In this document: positions 17,711 to 25,457 of the stretch, piece by piece
How positions within the stretch are numbered: the first letter of the stretch is position 1
Layout of the letters: each line of letters starts with the position of its first letter
Source: Alphaproteobacteria bacterium
GTDB taxonomy: Bacteria > Pseudomonadota > Alphaproteobacteria > UBA9219
Assembly (NCBI GenBank): GCA_028690155.1
Contig: JAQVBU010000001.1
Span: 186,001-250,000, forward strand
Direction of reading: 5' to 3'
Length of the DNA: 64,000 nt
Position numbers and translations under genes: made by a program
Notes under the pieces: generated by a model
What the model was told of the DNA's origin: nothing
The model's database searches: none
Seen by the model: the letters and a program-made list of their open reading frames with translations, nothing else

Positions 17711-18937
17711 CTAGGATTCCTCTTTGGCATTAATCAGAATTGAAATATTTCCGGGCGGATGCCGATTGTCCGCCATAAGTTGATGAACAAGCACCGCTTC
17801 TTCAAAGGAGTAGACTTTAGATAGACAAGGATTTAATTTTCGATCTGAAACCAGTTTGGTTATTTCAATACACTGCTCTCTTGTTGTAAAATGCGAGCCT
17901 TGAATGCGTTTCTGATTTACCCAGAGTTGACGTAGGTCGAAATTCCCGTAGTAACCACTGGTCCCCCCGCAGGTGACGACCATTCCTCCACGTTCTACAA
18001 CGGCCAGAGAGGTCGCAAACGTGCTCTCTCCGGGATGCTCCAATACGACCGTTGGATTTCGTCTCTCACCAAGGGCTTCGTAGAATGCATTTCTGAACGC
18101 TTTGACATGTTTGCGCCATTGTTCGAACCGTTCGCGATCCTCAATGTCTGGCATTTTACCCCAGCCATGAAACGCGGTTCGCTCAATAACGCCGACTGCC
18201 CCTATTTTTTTGCAATATTCTTTTTTTTCCGGGCTTGAAACTACGACAACTGGCTTAGCCCCCACCATGTTGCATATTTGAATAGCCATACAGCCTAAGC
18301 CACTAGCTCCTCCCCATATCAGTATGGGCTCGTCTGCTTTTATCTCATTAGGGGTCCAATGACATAACATTCTATAGGCTGTCCCCGCGCTGACCATAAA
18401 ACAACTGGCTTCGGCCCAAGATAGGTGTTTGGGCTTTGGGATACATTGGTAGGATTGAACGCGAGTGAATTGAGCAAACGTTCCCCCATTAACTTCGTAA
18501 CCCCAAGCTCGTATGTTAGGTAATGGCTCTCTGGAATTTCGTATAATACGTTCAGGCCCAAGGTACCCGCTCTGAAGGATCACCTCATCGCCTACTTTTA
18601 CATTCGTAACGTTTGGGCCAACCCTCCAAACGATTCCCGCCCCATCACTACCTGGAATAAAATAGGATCTTGTATCGCGATCCAACCTCTGCGTGTTCTT
18701 AAGCACATCAATAGGTTTTGCTCGTCCAGCCCATATTGCGTTGTGATTGACCCCTGCAGCCATTACATAAATGAGAATTTCGTAATCGTTCAATTCCGAT
18801 GGTACGTCTACCTTTTCAATTTTCATAGATTTTGACGGCTCGCCATATCGATCTGCGCACAAAGTCAGGGCCAACATATCTTGGGGGACTTGTCCTATTG
18901 TTATGGGTTCGCCAAGATGTAAAAAAGAAGGCTTCAT
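17711..18937 (-). CDS. Crotonyl-CoA carboxylase/reductase-like enoyl reductase
   Basis: This 408-residue medium-chain dehydrogenase/reductase resembles crotonyl-CoA carboxylase/reductases. The family block VMAAGVNHNAIWAG is present, as are IPGSDGAGIVWRVGPNV, the nucleotide-binding ILIWGGASGLGCMAIQ, and VVLEHPGESTF. Residues reported to hold CO2 in the Kitasatospora enzyme (Asn, Phe-Glu, His) appear as Asn64/66, Tyr147-Glu148 (AWGYEVN) and His349 (GSHF), so carboxylation is plausible with one Phe-to-Tyr change. These enzymes make unusual alpha-carboxyacyl-CoA units. AAGGAG lies 7 bases before the start. Confidence 0.85.
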   Translation of the reverse strand: MKPSFLHLGEPITIGQVPQDMLALTLCADRYGEPSKSMKIEKVDVPSELNDYEILIYVMAAGVNHNAIWAGRAKPIDVLKNTQRLDRDTRSYFIPGSDGAGIVWRVGPNVTNVKVGDEVILQSGYLGPERIIRNSREPLPNIRAWGYEVNGGTFAQFTRVQSYQCIPKPKHLSWAEASCFMVSAGTAYRMLCHWTPNEIKADEPILIWGGASGLGCMAIQICNMVGAKPVVVVSSPEKKEYCKKIGAVGVIERTAFHGWGKMPDIEDRERFEQWRKHVKAFRNAFYEALGERRNPTVVLEHPGESTFATSLAVVERGGMVVTCGGTSGYYGNFDLRQLWVNQKRIQGSHFTTREQCIEITKLVSDRKLNPCLSKVYSFEEAVLVHQLMADNRHPPGNISILINAKEES

Positions 18938-18965
18938 TCCAATCTCCTTAAGTCCTAGAGCGGTA

Positions 18966-19829
18966 TCAGTTGCTGCTAAGAAACGCTTCTAAAGCCCTCA
19001 GTTTTGTTCCGGCTGTCAGATCACATCCGATATAGCATTCAGAATCCCGGATATCCCACTCATCAAGCCCCATAGGGACAGTGTTTTCTTTTATAGCTAT
19101 CGCAGGATTGGCAAACTGTTGATCGGAAGTATTACATAATACCCATGCAAGAAATTCTGCGGAATCCTCAGGAGATATAATTCTAATTTGCTTGTTGTTT
19201 CGCAGGAACGTTTTTAGCCGGGATCTAAGTTCCAATATCTCAGGGATTTTCGACTCCTGCATGCTCTGTGCGGTGTTGGTGCCATTTACCGTTCCTGGAT
19301 AAATGCTATTTATCAGTAATTGCCCCTCTAATTCTTTTCTCAGAGCCTTAGTTAGCGTAAACAGGGCCGATTTAGATATCGCGTAAAGCCCCATTCCTTT
19401 TTGTATATTGTTGCGGCTCGTCGAGCTAACCGTCAATATTCTGGCATTCGGGAGAAAGCGTTCGTTATGGAGCATTCCAGTAATGAGCTTTAATGGGCCA
19501 CGAACATTTGTATTGATCGAATTTGAAAACATTTCGCTCGTAACATCAGATAACATAGATAAATTCTGTACTGCCGCATTACTGACTAGATATCTGATGC
19601 TGACTTGATCCCTGTTCAAATGATGAATTATTTCATCTAAGCCTTCATCTGTGGAAATGTCCGCTTGAATATATTCAATATATGGCTGGGCTTCGGTTGT
19701 TTTTTTTAGGCTCTCCAAGGTTCGTCCAACGATGAAGACCCGGATTCCGTATTCAGAAGCCAACAATCTAGCAAGCGCAGCACCAATGCCTGCACTGCCC
19801 CCTGTAATCAACGCCACATTTTTCATCAT
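18966..19829 (-). CDS. Short-chain dehydrogenase/reductase
   Basis: This 287-residue classical SDR has GGSAGIG (residues 10-16) for NAD(P) binding, NAA (84-86), a catalytic Ser in VSSTSRN and YAISK (Tyr149, Lys153). It probably reduces a keto group or oxidises a hydroxyl group in the cluster product. The C-terminal 90 residues are longer than the minimal SDR fold and contain WVLCNTSDQQFANPA. It precedes the CCR-like gene by 28 bases on the same strand. AAGGAG lies 11 bases upstream of the first ATG. The substrate is unknown. Confidence 0.88.
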   Translation of the reverse strand: MMKNVALITGGSAGIGAALARLLASEYGIRVFIVGRTLESLKKTTEAQPYIEYIQADISTDEGLDEIIHHLNRDQVSIRYLVSNAAVQNLSMLSDVTSEMFSNSINTNVRGPLKLITGMLHNERFLPNARILTVSSTSRNNIQKGMGLYAISKSALFTLTKALRKELEGQLLINSIYPGTVNGTNTAQSMQESKIPEILELRSRLKTFLRNNKQIRIISPEDSAEFLAWVLCNTSDQQFANPAIAIKENTVPMGLDEWDIRDSECYIGCDLTAGTKLRALEAFLSSN

Positions 19830-19945
19830 GTTGCCGCAACTCCTTACTAATCGTTAATCAGAGACGCTGATAACCCGGCAAAACGACGAAACGTCGGATG
19901 CTTTAAAGATTCCATTTTCCCATTATAGCCTATTTTTCCTATCAA

Positions 19946-19966
19946 GAAAAAGCCCTGCGCTTTTTC
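19946..19966 (-). terminator. Candidate rho-independent terminator
   Basis: The inverted repeat gaaaaagc (19946-19953) and gctttttc (19959-19966) with a 5-base loop lies at the stop of the 126-residue gene. On the reverse strand it is followed by T-rich sequence. It would separate the 126-residue gene from the SDR operon, which would then need its own promoter in 19830-19945. Confidence 0.45.
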
Positions 19967-20345
19967 AAATTTTAGGGCGCAAGCTTACGATCAAATGTTT
20001 TTTGGAAAGCCTTAAACTCAAAGGCCTATGCCTTCTGCGCCTTAAGGAATGCTTGTAATCGTGCGGATCAACCGACACATGCCGGTGCGTACAAACATAT
20101 CCCAGTTCTTTTTGGGCTTTATGAAAAACAACCTTTAACGCCATGGCGAACGTCGTCGGATTTCCCGGGGCGTATTTCCCCAGACATTTTTCCAGCGAAG
20201 CCGCCGCATCGTTTTTTATAAGAGGGTTTGCCCAGGATTCCTCGGGAAGAAGGAACGAAACAACTCTGGGCTTATGTCTTTTCAGATAAGACTCTCCCGC
20301 TTCCGCTATCTCCTCAACGGACGCTTTGTAGAAATGAATCCTCAT
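19965..20345 (-). CDS. Hypothetical protein within the biosynthetic cluster
   Basis: This 126-residue protein is not recognised. It has a mixed alpha/beta N-terminal part and a strongly basic C-terminus (SLRRRRHRPLSLRLSKK). A G-rich stretch (GGGGGT) lies upstream of the ATG. It stands between the SDR and luciferase-like genes with gaps of about 135 and 50 bases, and a hairpin overlaps its end, so it may be transcribed separately. It may be a passenger and not a biosynthetic gene. Confidence 0.45.
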   Translation of the reverse strand: MRIHFYKASVEEIAEAGESYLKRHKPRVVSFLLPEESWANPLIKNDAAASLEKCLGKYAPGNPTTFAMALKVVFHKAQKELGYVCTHRHVSVDPHDYKHSLRRRRHRPLSLRLSKKHLIVSLRPKI

Positions 20346-20396
20346 TAATGACCCCCGTCAAAAGCTTTAAAACCCTAAGTTTTTATGTTAGTTGAG

Positions 20397-21419
20397 TCAC
20401 AATTTCGAAACAACCTCATCTTTAATGAACTTTAAGTTTTCTATGGTGTTTCCGAGGGTTCCATAAGGTGGGCCAAAGGAAATACCGTAAATATTAATTT
20501 CATGACGCAATAAATGTATTTTTTCTAAGACCTGATCGGGCGAACCTACCAGAGCACAATAGTCCACAACTTCATCCGAGATCAAGGATGCCGCTTTCTT
20601 GATGTCCCTCACGCTAACGTAATGTCTGACTTTTTCAAGTTCCTGTTTTGAAAGTATAAAATGCTCATTTTGTATAATGCTGTTCAAATAGGGCAGATAC
20701 AAGGCCACAAGAGGTCTAACTGTTTCATAAGCTTGTTTGGTATCTGCCGAAATGCAGGTTATGCCGCCTACTGAAAAAGGAGGAACATTCCGCTTGGCCT
20801 GTTCACTACCCAAATGCAATTCAGCGTATAAACGTTTTAGAAACGCTGAATTCCATATCTCCCCGGTTTGGAATTCGTCACAGCATTGGCCTGCAAAATA
20901 CGCCATTCTTTGATCACATGAACCAAAGACTATAGGAATTGGTTTGATGGTGTTGTCGTTCAGTTTTACATGTGCAGCTTTGTTGAAGTGCTTGCCATCA
21001 AAGGGCGATTCGTTTTTATTTAATATCTGTTGTGCCAGAAGAACCGTTTCAATCGAGGCCTCTCTTAATAATTCATTTGAGAATTTCATCCCGACCGACT
21101 CAAGGAATGCCCCCTTGCCAATTCCAAGAATTGATCTGCCTTTCGACAATCGATCCAGAAAAGCAGCATCTCTTGCAATTCGAATTGGATGCGCATAAAG
21201 ACCGCTGACCAGACAAGGCCCTAACTGGATTTGCTTGGTATGCTCGGCAATCAGCCCCAATATGGGCCAAGCTGGATAATCAAGCAAATCGTCGTAAACG
21301 TAAATCCGATCAAAACCAAGCTCTTCAATATGCATTCCAAGGCTGATGTAGTCCTTGGGTGAATGGTTCCCTTGCAACGCGGCGAAAGCCTTCAGTGGAG
21401 GTTTAATCATCGTTTCCAT
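20397..21419 (-). CDS. LLM-class flavin/F420-type oxidoreductase
   Basis: This 340-residue protein resembles the luciferase-like monooxygenase superfamily, nearest in pattern to F420-dependent methylenetetrahydromethanopterin-reductase-like members. Seen are IEELGFDRIYVYDDLLDYPAWPILG, IQLGPCLVSGLYAHPIRIA, LGIGKGAFLESVG and the late LVGSPDQVLEKI. Members catalyse FMN- or F420-dependent hydride transfer or monooxygenation. The start at 21419 overlaps the aminomutase gene by 17 bases; an ATG at 21410 is equally possible. It probably carries out a redox step in the cluster, cofactor unknown. Confidence 0.85.
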   Translation of the reverse strand: METMIKPPLKAFAALQGNHSPKDYISLGMHIEELGFDRIYVYDDLLDYPAWPILGLIAEHTKQIQLGPCLVSGLYAHPIRIARDAAFLDRLSKGRSILGIGKGAFLESVGMKFSNELLREASIETVLLAQQILNKNESPFDGKHFNKAAHVKLNDNTIKPIPIVFGSCDQRMAYFAGQCCDEFQTGEIWNSAFLKRLYAELHLGSEQAKRNVPPFSVGGITCISADTKQAYETVRPLVALYLPYLNSIIQNEHFILSKQELEKVRHYVSVRDIKKAASLISDEVVDYCALVGSPDQVLEKIHLLRHEINIYGISFGPPYGTLGNTIENLKFIKDEVVSKL

Positions 21420-22560
21420 CTAAATACCAACCAACGATATGGCCCTTTTCGTTGCATTCGTGTTTGGGGGGCAAAGTTTTTTTCTTTGTAAGTTTTAAGA
21501 ATTCATCTTTTGTATACTCCATTTCCGTTCGAATGATGCTCAAACCATCCTCCTTCTCACAACGGAGAACTGTGTCCACGCCGCAATGGACCTTGCCAGC
21601 AGAAGGAGCATAGACATAGTGCGGAATGATTGTAGAGGATTCGGTACATAGGTTCTTGTAAATATCAATCCCTTTTTGTACCGAGCAACGCAAATGATCG
21701 CTGCCTTCAACTGGCATACAATGATTCATGTAGTATGGAATAATTCGATTCCTCAACAACAAAGAAAACAGTTTCTTCATCGTTTTAATATCGTCATTAA
21801 TCCCCTTCAAAAGCACCGTCTGGTTACGAAGCAGAATCCCTCTGGAAATTAGCTTGCTTGCTGATTGAATCGCCTCAGGTGTCAATTCGTCAGGGTGATT
21901 GAAATGTACGTTCATGGCAAGCGACTTGCTTTTGGCGGGATTTTTTACATCTACTTTGATGTATGAAGCCAATCGGTCGCAAAGTTTGTCTGTATAGATT
22001 TGCGGACAGGTTAACAGGGTTCGTGTTCCAACCCGAATTTCAAAAATGTTGTCCAGTTTTACGAGCCGATCCAATGCATAAAAGAGTTTTTTGGTGTTTA
22101 CAAGGACATCTCCGCCCGTGATTAACACCCCTCTGACCTCATCCATTTTAGAGATTTCTTCAATGGCAGCATCAATTTGTTCAAAAGTCATTTCGGGATG
22201 ATTTCTCATCACTCGGCTTTTTTTATAACAAAAACGACAATACGCTGGACAATCAAAATGCGGGGTCAATAAAACTCGGTCTCGGTAGACTCTTTCCAAT
22301 CCATAAATTTTAGATGAATGCTTCCCTTCTTCAAACGGCTGAGCCGAACCAACCGTCTTCGACTCTAATGGAGAAGGCAAATATTGTTTTCTTATAGCTT
22401 CAGAATTCTTCATCAAATTAATTAAATACGGGGTCGCTTTTGCCGGGTAATCAAGAACCACTTTATCTATCAAAGTTTGCTGCTCTCGATTAGTGGCGTA
22501 ATAGTATTTATACTCATCGAACTTATCCAATGCTGATTTTTCTTTAGCCATTTCTACCAT
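21403..22560 (-). CDS. Lysine-2,3-aminomutase-family radical SAM enzyme
   Basis: This 385-residue protein has the KamA-type radical SAM motif CPAYCRFCYKKSR (Cys104, 108, 111), ITGGDVL, IRVGTRT, the segment NVHFNHPDELTPEAI and NQTVLLKGINDD. A PLP lysine is probable in APSAGKV. KamA enzymes move an alpha-amino group to the beta carbon. The two aspartates that bind the lysine side chain in Clostridium LAM (in QCDLSLG and VVDAPGG) align with HCMPVEG and YVYAPSAG, so neither is kept. The substrate is probably not lysine. An alternative ATG lies at 22551. Confidence 0.88.
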   Translation of the reverse strand: MVEMAKEKSALDKFDEYKYYYATNREQQTLIDKVVLDYPAKATPYLINLMKNSEAIRKQYLPSPLESKTVGSAQPFEEGKHSSKIYGLERVYRDRVLLTPHFDCPAYCRFCYKKSRVMRNHPEMTFEQIDAAIEEISKMDEVRGVLITGGDVLVNTKKLFYALDRLVKLDNIFEIRVGTRTLLTCPQIYTDKLCDRLASYIKVDVKNPAKSKSLAMNVHFNHPDELTPEAIQSASKLISRGILLRNQTVLLKGINDDIKTMKKLFSLLLRNRIIPYYMNHCMPVEGSDHLRCSVQKGIDIYKNLCTESSTIIPHYVYAPSAGKVHCGVDTVLRCEKEDGLSIIRTEMEYTKDEFLKLTKKKTLPPKHECNEKGHIVGWYLDGNDD

Positions 22561-22688
22561 CTCTTTTTACTTTGTTAGCGGCTGACCTTTTTAACCTTTT
22601 CATTTTCTCAAAAATCATAGTACTGCCAAACGGGAACGCAAGGGGTTGGATGATGGGGCGTTGGCTTATAGCACAAGGAAGCCTGGTT

Positions 22689-22976
22689 TCAGGCATGAGA
22701 TGCCCCGCGCACAGTTAGAAATGCGGAACGGGACGGCGCGCATTTGAGTTCAATTTTAGCCATCGTATGGGCCATGTGCCAGTATCGAGCCACATATGGA
22801 GCAGGAAACTCTTCAGGACTTAAGTCTTGAGGCAGACAATCTCCTTGTTCTTGGATAATCCGAATAATTGCGTCTGCCATGCGCGCAGGCTGTTCAAATC
22901 TTTTGTCCTTGTCGGTCGTAATAAGATCGACGACGGAGAAAGAAGGCTTGGATTTTGTCTGTACTGCGGGTCTCAT
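22689..22976 (-). CDS. Hypothetical protein (phage/island operon)
   Basis: This 95-residue soluble protein has no recognised domain. Its start overlaps the stop of the upstream gene (ATGA), so it is the third gene of a reverse operon spanning 23681-22689. A Trp/His/Met-rich helix (APYVARYWHMAHTMAKIEL) lies in the middle. Small operons like this are common in phage control regions and islands. The function is unknown. Confidence 0.5.
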   Translation of the reverse strand: MRPAVQTKSKPSFSVVDLITTDKDKRFEQPARMADAIIRIIQEQGDCLPQDLSPEEFPAPYVARYWHMAHTMAKIELKCAPSRSAFLTVRGASHA

Positions 22977-23404
22977 TGCTTTGCCCCCGCATCTAAATCT
23001 TCAATTTCATCGTCAAGAAGCTGAAGAATTAAATCAGCAACCTTTTCTTCCTTCGCTGTGGCGTAGAACTGCCACTGCATCCGGCGCGATTTGCGTTGCT
23101 GGAGCCGATCATAGAGTTGAATGAGGGACTCTTTATCCTGTGGGAGCTGTGTTGAGCTTTTTGTTCTCAGGTTCTCGATATGGATGGCGATGGCATCGTC
23201 AATTTCCGCCGCTCCCTTGTCATCAACCAGTTTGATCATTTCTTCTGGAAAGGCCTGTTTTAGCTGCAGATCGCAGAATTCGTTCATGCGCTGCGCAAGC
23301 CCAAGGATTCGTTTTTCAGCGTCACCCTCGATCTTCCCGCCATGCGTAATCACTGCTTGAAAGGCCAACAGCAAAGAAAGGCGCAACTGTTCGTCCTTAG
23401 TCAT
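22973..23404 (-). CDS. Hypothetical helical protein (phage/island operon)
   Basis: This 143-residue protein is predicted almost wholly helical and charged (RILGLAQRMNEF, IAIHIENLRTK, YDRLQQRKSRR), with an acidic C-terminus (LLDDEIEDLDAG). The ATG at 23404 is preferred over a codon at 23416 because it fits the overlap with the preceding stop. It is coupled to its neighbours on both sides. No family was recognised; a DNA- or protein-binding role is possible. Confidence 0.5.
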   Translation of the reverse strand: MTKDEQLRLSLLLAFQAVITHGGKIEGDAEKRILGLAQRMNEFCDLQLKQAFPEEMIKLVDDKGAAEIDDAIAIHIENLRTKSSTQLPQDKESLIQLYDRLQQRKSRRMQWQFYATAKEEKVADLILQLLDDEIEDLDAGAKQ

Positions 23405-23681
23405 GGCAGCCCCCAATAACCAAGGCTTCAGGCCAAAAACGCGACAATGCGCGGCCTAATTTGCCCATTACATTTAAGTCATGAGGGGAAGGCTGGGGCT
23501 GCGAAGCGTTAGCAAGATACAAAAACGTAACCCCATGCATCTTGATTGCCTGTGCAAACTCTTCGCGGTCAGCATCAGACGCAAAATTGCCTTGGAGAAT
23601 TTCAGCCGTAAAAACTTCTGCTTGAGCGTTGGGCTCCTGCTCATCAACAACGGTCTTCGTAATTGCGGTGTTCGTAGCCAT
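23397..23681 (-). CDS. Hypothetical protein, first gene of a small reverse operon
   Basis: This 94-residue protein starts at an ATG with a GAG-type ribosome binding site; an upstream in-frame TTG at 23702 is less likely. The mid part (FASDADREEFAQAIKMHGVTFLYLANAS) looks like a small alpha/beta fold. It lies downstream of an intergenic region containing three TTTGCCCAAA-type half sites and is probably controlled there. The function is unknown. Confidence 0.5.
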   Translation of the reverse strand: MATNTAITKTVVDEQEPNAQAEVFTAEILQGNFASDADREEFAQAIKMHGVTFLYLANASQPQPSPHDLNVMGKLGRALSRFWPEALVIGGCHD

Positions 23682-23762
23682 ATATTTCTCATTGAATTTC
23701 AATTAATCAATGAGACAAGTATCCATGTCTGGAGCGTTAGAAACAACGTGAGTATTTGGACG

Positions 23763-23827
23763 ATTTGCCCATTTGGGGGTCGTTAAATTGGGCAAATTTC
23801 TATTTTAGGTTTTTTGCCCAAATTTTT
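23763..23827. promoter_or_regulatory. Repeated TTTGCCCAAA-type motif, candidate operator
   Basis: Three related sites lie upstream of the reverse operon: atttgcccattt (23763-23774), aaattgggcaaat (23785-23797) and ttttgcccaaattt (from 23812). The second and third are inverted copies of each other. A further copy lies upstream of the XRE gene at about 25405. This spacing and symmetry suggest an operator for a regulator encoded nearby. It is inferred from pattern only. Confidence 0.4.
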
Positions 23828-23857
23828 GGCTTTTATTTCATCGGAGCCAGAAAAAGA

Positions 23858-23880
23858 AAAGCGGCCAAAGAGGCCGCTTT
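23858..23880 (-). terminator. Rho-independent terminator of the 253-residue regulator gene
   Basis: A perfect stem aaagcggcc/ggccgcttt with a 5-base loop lies 30 bases after the stop of the regulator gene. On the reverse strand it is followed by a TTTTCTTTTTC tract. It is one of the clearest intrinsic terminators in the window. Confidence 0.75.
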
Positions 23881-23909
23881 AAAGAATACGAGCAATTGGA
23901 AGTAAAGGG

Positions 23910-24671
23910 CTAGTAACAAGCCTGCCGTCTGGGTTCGACATAGTCATCAAACCGCGAGGTCTGGCAATCAAAGGCCGAAGCGGTCCTTTTTGAAGCAGCC
24001 ATCATATATGGCTTGGCCTCTATCCAATGTTTTTCAAAAGAGGCGAACATTCTTTTTGCAAGATTGGAATACTCGATGACCATATAGGCCGTATGGCGGA
24101 AATTGCAGTGGGAATCTTGCTCAACGGCGAAAGTGGCCTCGTCGCCATAAGCAAATTCGGAAGCAATGATGCTGGGGCGACTTTCAGGATAAACCCGGAC
24201 TTCAAAAGAAGGCGTTCCCGGCAAGTATATTTTCTGATCAGACAGCAGGCATCTCACCTGAGTCTGCTTGCTCAAGCTTTGAAGGCGGTCGAAATTGGTC
24301 AACCCATTGCGGCCCGTAATGTTGGTCAGTATCCCTTGAGCGCCAATTCTGCAAATGACGCCCGTGTCATTTTCTTCAAGCATCTTTTCGATGTTTTCGA
24401 AGAATCGGTCGCAGCCGCCCAATCCACGAAAATCCTTTATACCATCCGAACGCGGTCTTACGCTGCCGTCGAAATTACATTCGACACCGTGGGCATCAAA
24501 CACGCTTTGAATGTCCAAAATGATAGATTCACGAATGGGGGTATCATCTTCAAAGGTGCAAATTGTACCGCGAGAAACGTTTGCTTCCTTGGCCAGCATT
24601 TCACGAGACCACTTTAACAGTGATCGGGCCATTCTGCATTGTGCGCCGGTCATAAGATATACATTCGTCAT
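23910..24671 (-). CDS. HTH (XRE-like) transcriptional regulator
   Basis: This 253-residue protein starts with an XRE-type helix-turn-helix (residues 7-65: QCRMARSLLKWSREMLAKEANVS then RGTICTFED). The remaining 185 residues are unrecognised and include FRHTAYMVIEYSNLAKRMFASFEKHW, resembling a ligand-sensing or effector domain. The N-terminal part is the same type as in the forward regulator at 25458, so the two may be distant relatives. It ends at a strong terminator. It probably controls island or phage genes; target and signal are unknown. Confidence 0.65.
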   Translation of the reverse strand: MTNVYLMTGAQCRMARSLLKWSREMLAKEANVSRGTICTFEDDTPIRESIILDIQSVFDAHGVECNFDGSVRPRSDGIKDFRGLGGCDRFFENIEKMLEENDTGVICRIGAQGILTNITGRNGLTNFDRLQSLSKQTQVRCLLSDQKIYLPGTPSFEVRVYPESRPSIIASEFAYGDEATFAVEQDSHCNFRHTAYMVIEYSNLAKRMFASFEKHWIEAKPYMMAASKRTASAFDCQTSRFDDYVEPRRQACY

Positions 24672-24686
24672 CGCTTCAATTTCCGG

Positions 24687-25025
24687 TCAATTAATAAATT
24701 GCTTAATGTCCAAATTCTCAAGAAAATCGATCAGCTCATCGTGATTGTTTTCGTTCAACTCATTAGTGTTCGTAATTTGAAAATGACCCTTAACAAGAGT
24801 ATCGACGACGTCTTCATTGACGCCAAAATCACAGGCCGCAAAAGCTATAAGGGCGCGGACGGATTTATTGTTCTCCTTTGCCGAGCCCGCCTCATTAGCC
24901 GCGGAGCGCAAAGTAACGAGCCGTTTATGCAGGGCCCTCAACTCGGATACCGAAAGATCCTTTTCTAAGGATCCATCGCTATCCGCTGTCTGTTTCTTGG
25001 AAATTGGTTTTGGTGAGTGGCTCAT
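24687..25025 (-). CDS. Hypothetical protein upstream of the HTH regulator
   Basis: This 112-residue protein is soluble and helical, with a charged Lys/Ser-rich N-terminus and an Asn/Glu-rich C-terminus (NTNELNENNHDELIDFLENLD). GGAC precedes the ATG. It ends 15 bases before the HTH gene and starts 10 bases after the 64-residue gene, so all three form one reverse transcript. The ALIAFAACDFGVNEDVVDTLVKGHF segment may be a small helical bundle. No family was recognised. Confidence 0.5.
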   Translation of the reverse strand: MSHSPKPISKKQTADSDGSLEKDLSVSELRALHKRLVTLRSAANEAGSAKENNKSVRALIAFAACDFGVNEDVVDTLVKGHFQITNTNELNENNHDELIDFLENLDIKQFIN

Positions 25026-25035
25026 CCGGAAGTCC

Positions 25036-25230
25036 TTAGTGACAAGCCACGGCAGAGGCGGTCAGTTTGGCGAGATTATCATTTGTGGCATTAATAAAAT
25101 GCTCCCAACGATCCTCAAATGAAACCGGAGCCATATGCTTGATGCCGCGTTTGCGTTCCCATTGCTCAAGGAAGGACATGAGACCGATTTCGCCGTGGCG
25201 GTCTAATAAGGCTTGTTCTGTTCCGCTCAT
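25036..25230 (-). CDS. Small hypothetical protein
   Basis: This 64-residue protein starts at an ATG with GGGAA upstream. It is the first gene of the reverse operon leading to the HTH regulator. It contains LMSFLEQWERKRG and FEDRWEHFINATNDNLAKL, suggesting a short helical protein. No domain was recognised. The divergent region 25231-25457 separates it from the forward XRE operon and probably holds promoters for both. Confidence 0.45.
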   Translation of the reverse strand: MSGTEQALLDRHGEIGLMSFLEQWERKRGIKHMAPVSFEDRWEHFINATNDNLAKLTASAVACH

Positions 25231-25391
25231 CGCAATATTCCCTTTAAAATAATAAATGGCAAAACAATCAAAGAATAACTGGTATTGGTTACAACAACAC
25301 TTGTAGCATTGACATTTACTTTCGTCAAATGTATTTTATTCTTGGAGCCATTCTCCGATTCCTTGACTTTTGGAATAAAACAAACTAAAAG

Positions 25392-25418
25392 TTGACATCA
25401 ATCCAATTTGGGCAGTTT
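25392..25418 (+). promoter_or_regulatory. Candidate promoter/operator of the XRE-DUF2156 operon
   Basis: TTGACA at 25392-25397 could be a -35 box, and aatttgggcag (about 25405-25415) repeats the motif found three times upstream of the 23681 gene. No well-spaced -10 box is seen, so the promoter call is weak; the shared motif is the more interesting part. Confidence 0.3.
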
Positions 25419-25457
25419 CTTGCTTAAATAAGGGTTAATTTCGGCTTAGGGGGCCAG

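Larger units (their letters stand above)
9826..22560. other. Biosynthetic-type gene cluster with trpS and tRNA-Trp
   Basis: One forward block (trpS, tRNA-Trp, 351-residue protein, racemase) converges on a reverse operon (KamA-like, LLM, 126-residue protein, SDR, CCR-like, FAAL-like, aminotransferase, tRNA deacylase, radical SAM-SPASM). Spacing is tight with several overlaps. The block is more AT-rich than the core genome to the right and is bounded on the left by an IS remnant. Enzymes for beta-amino acid formation, acid activation, reductive carboxylation and transamination are together, but no PKS, NRPS, carrier protein, transporter or RiPP precursor is visible. Confidence 0.65.
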
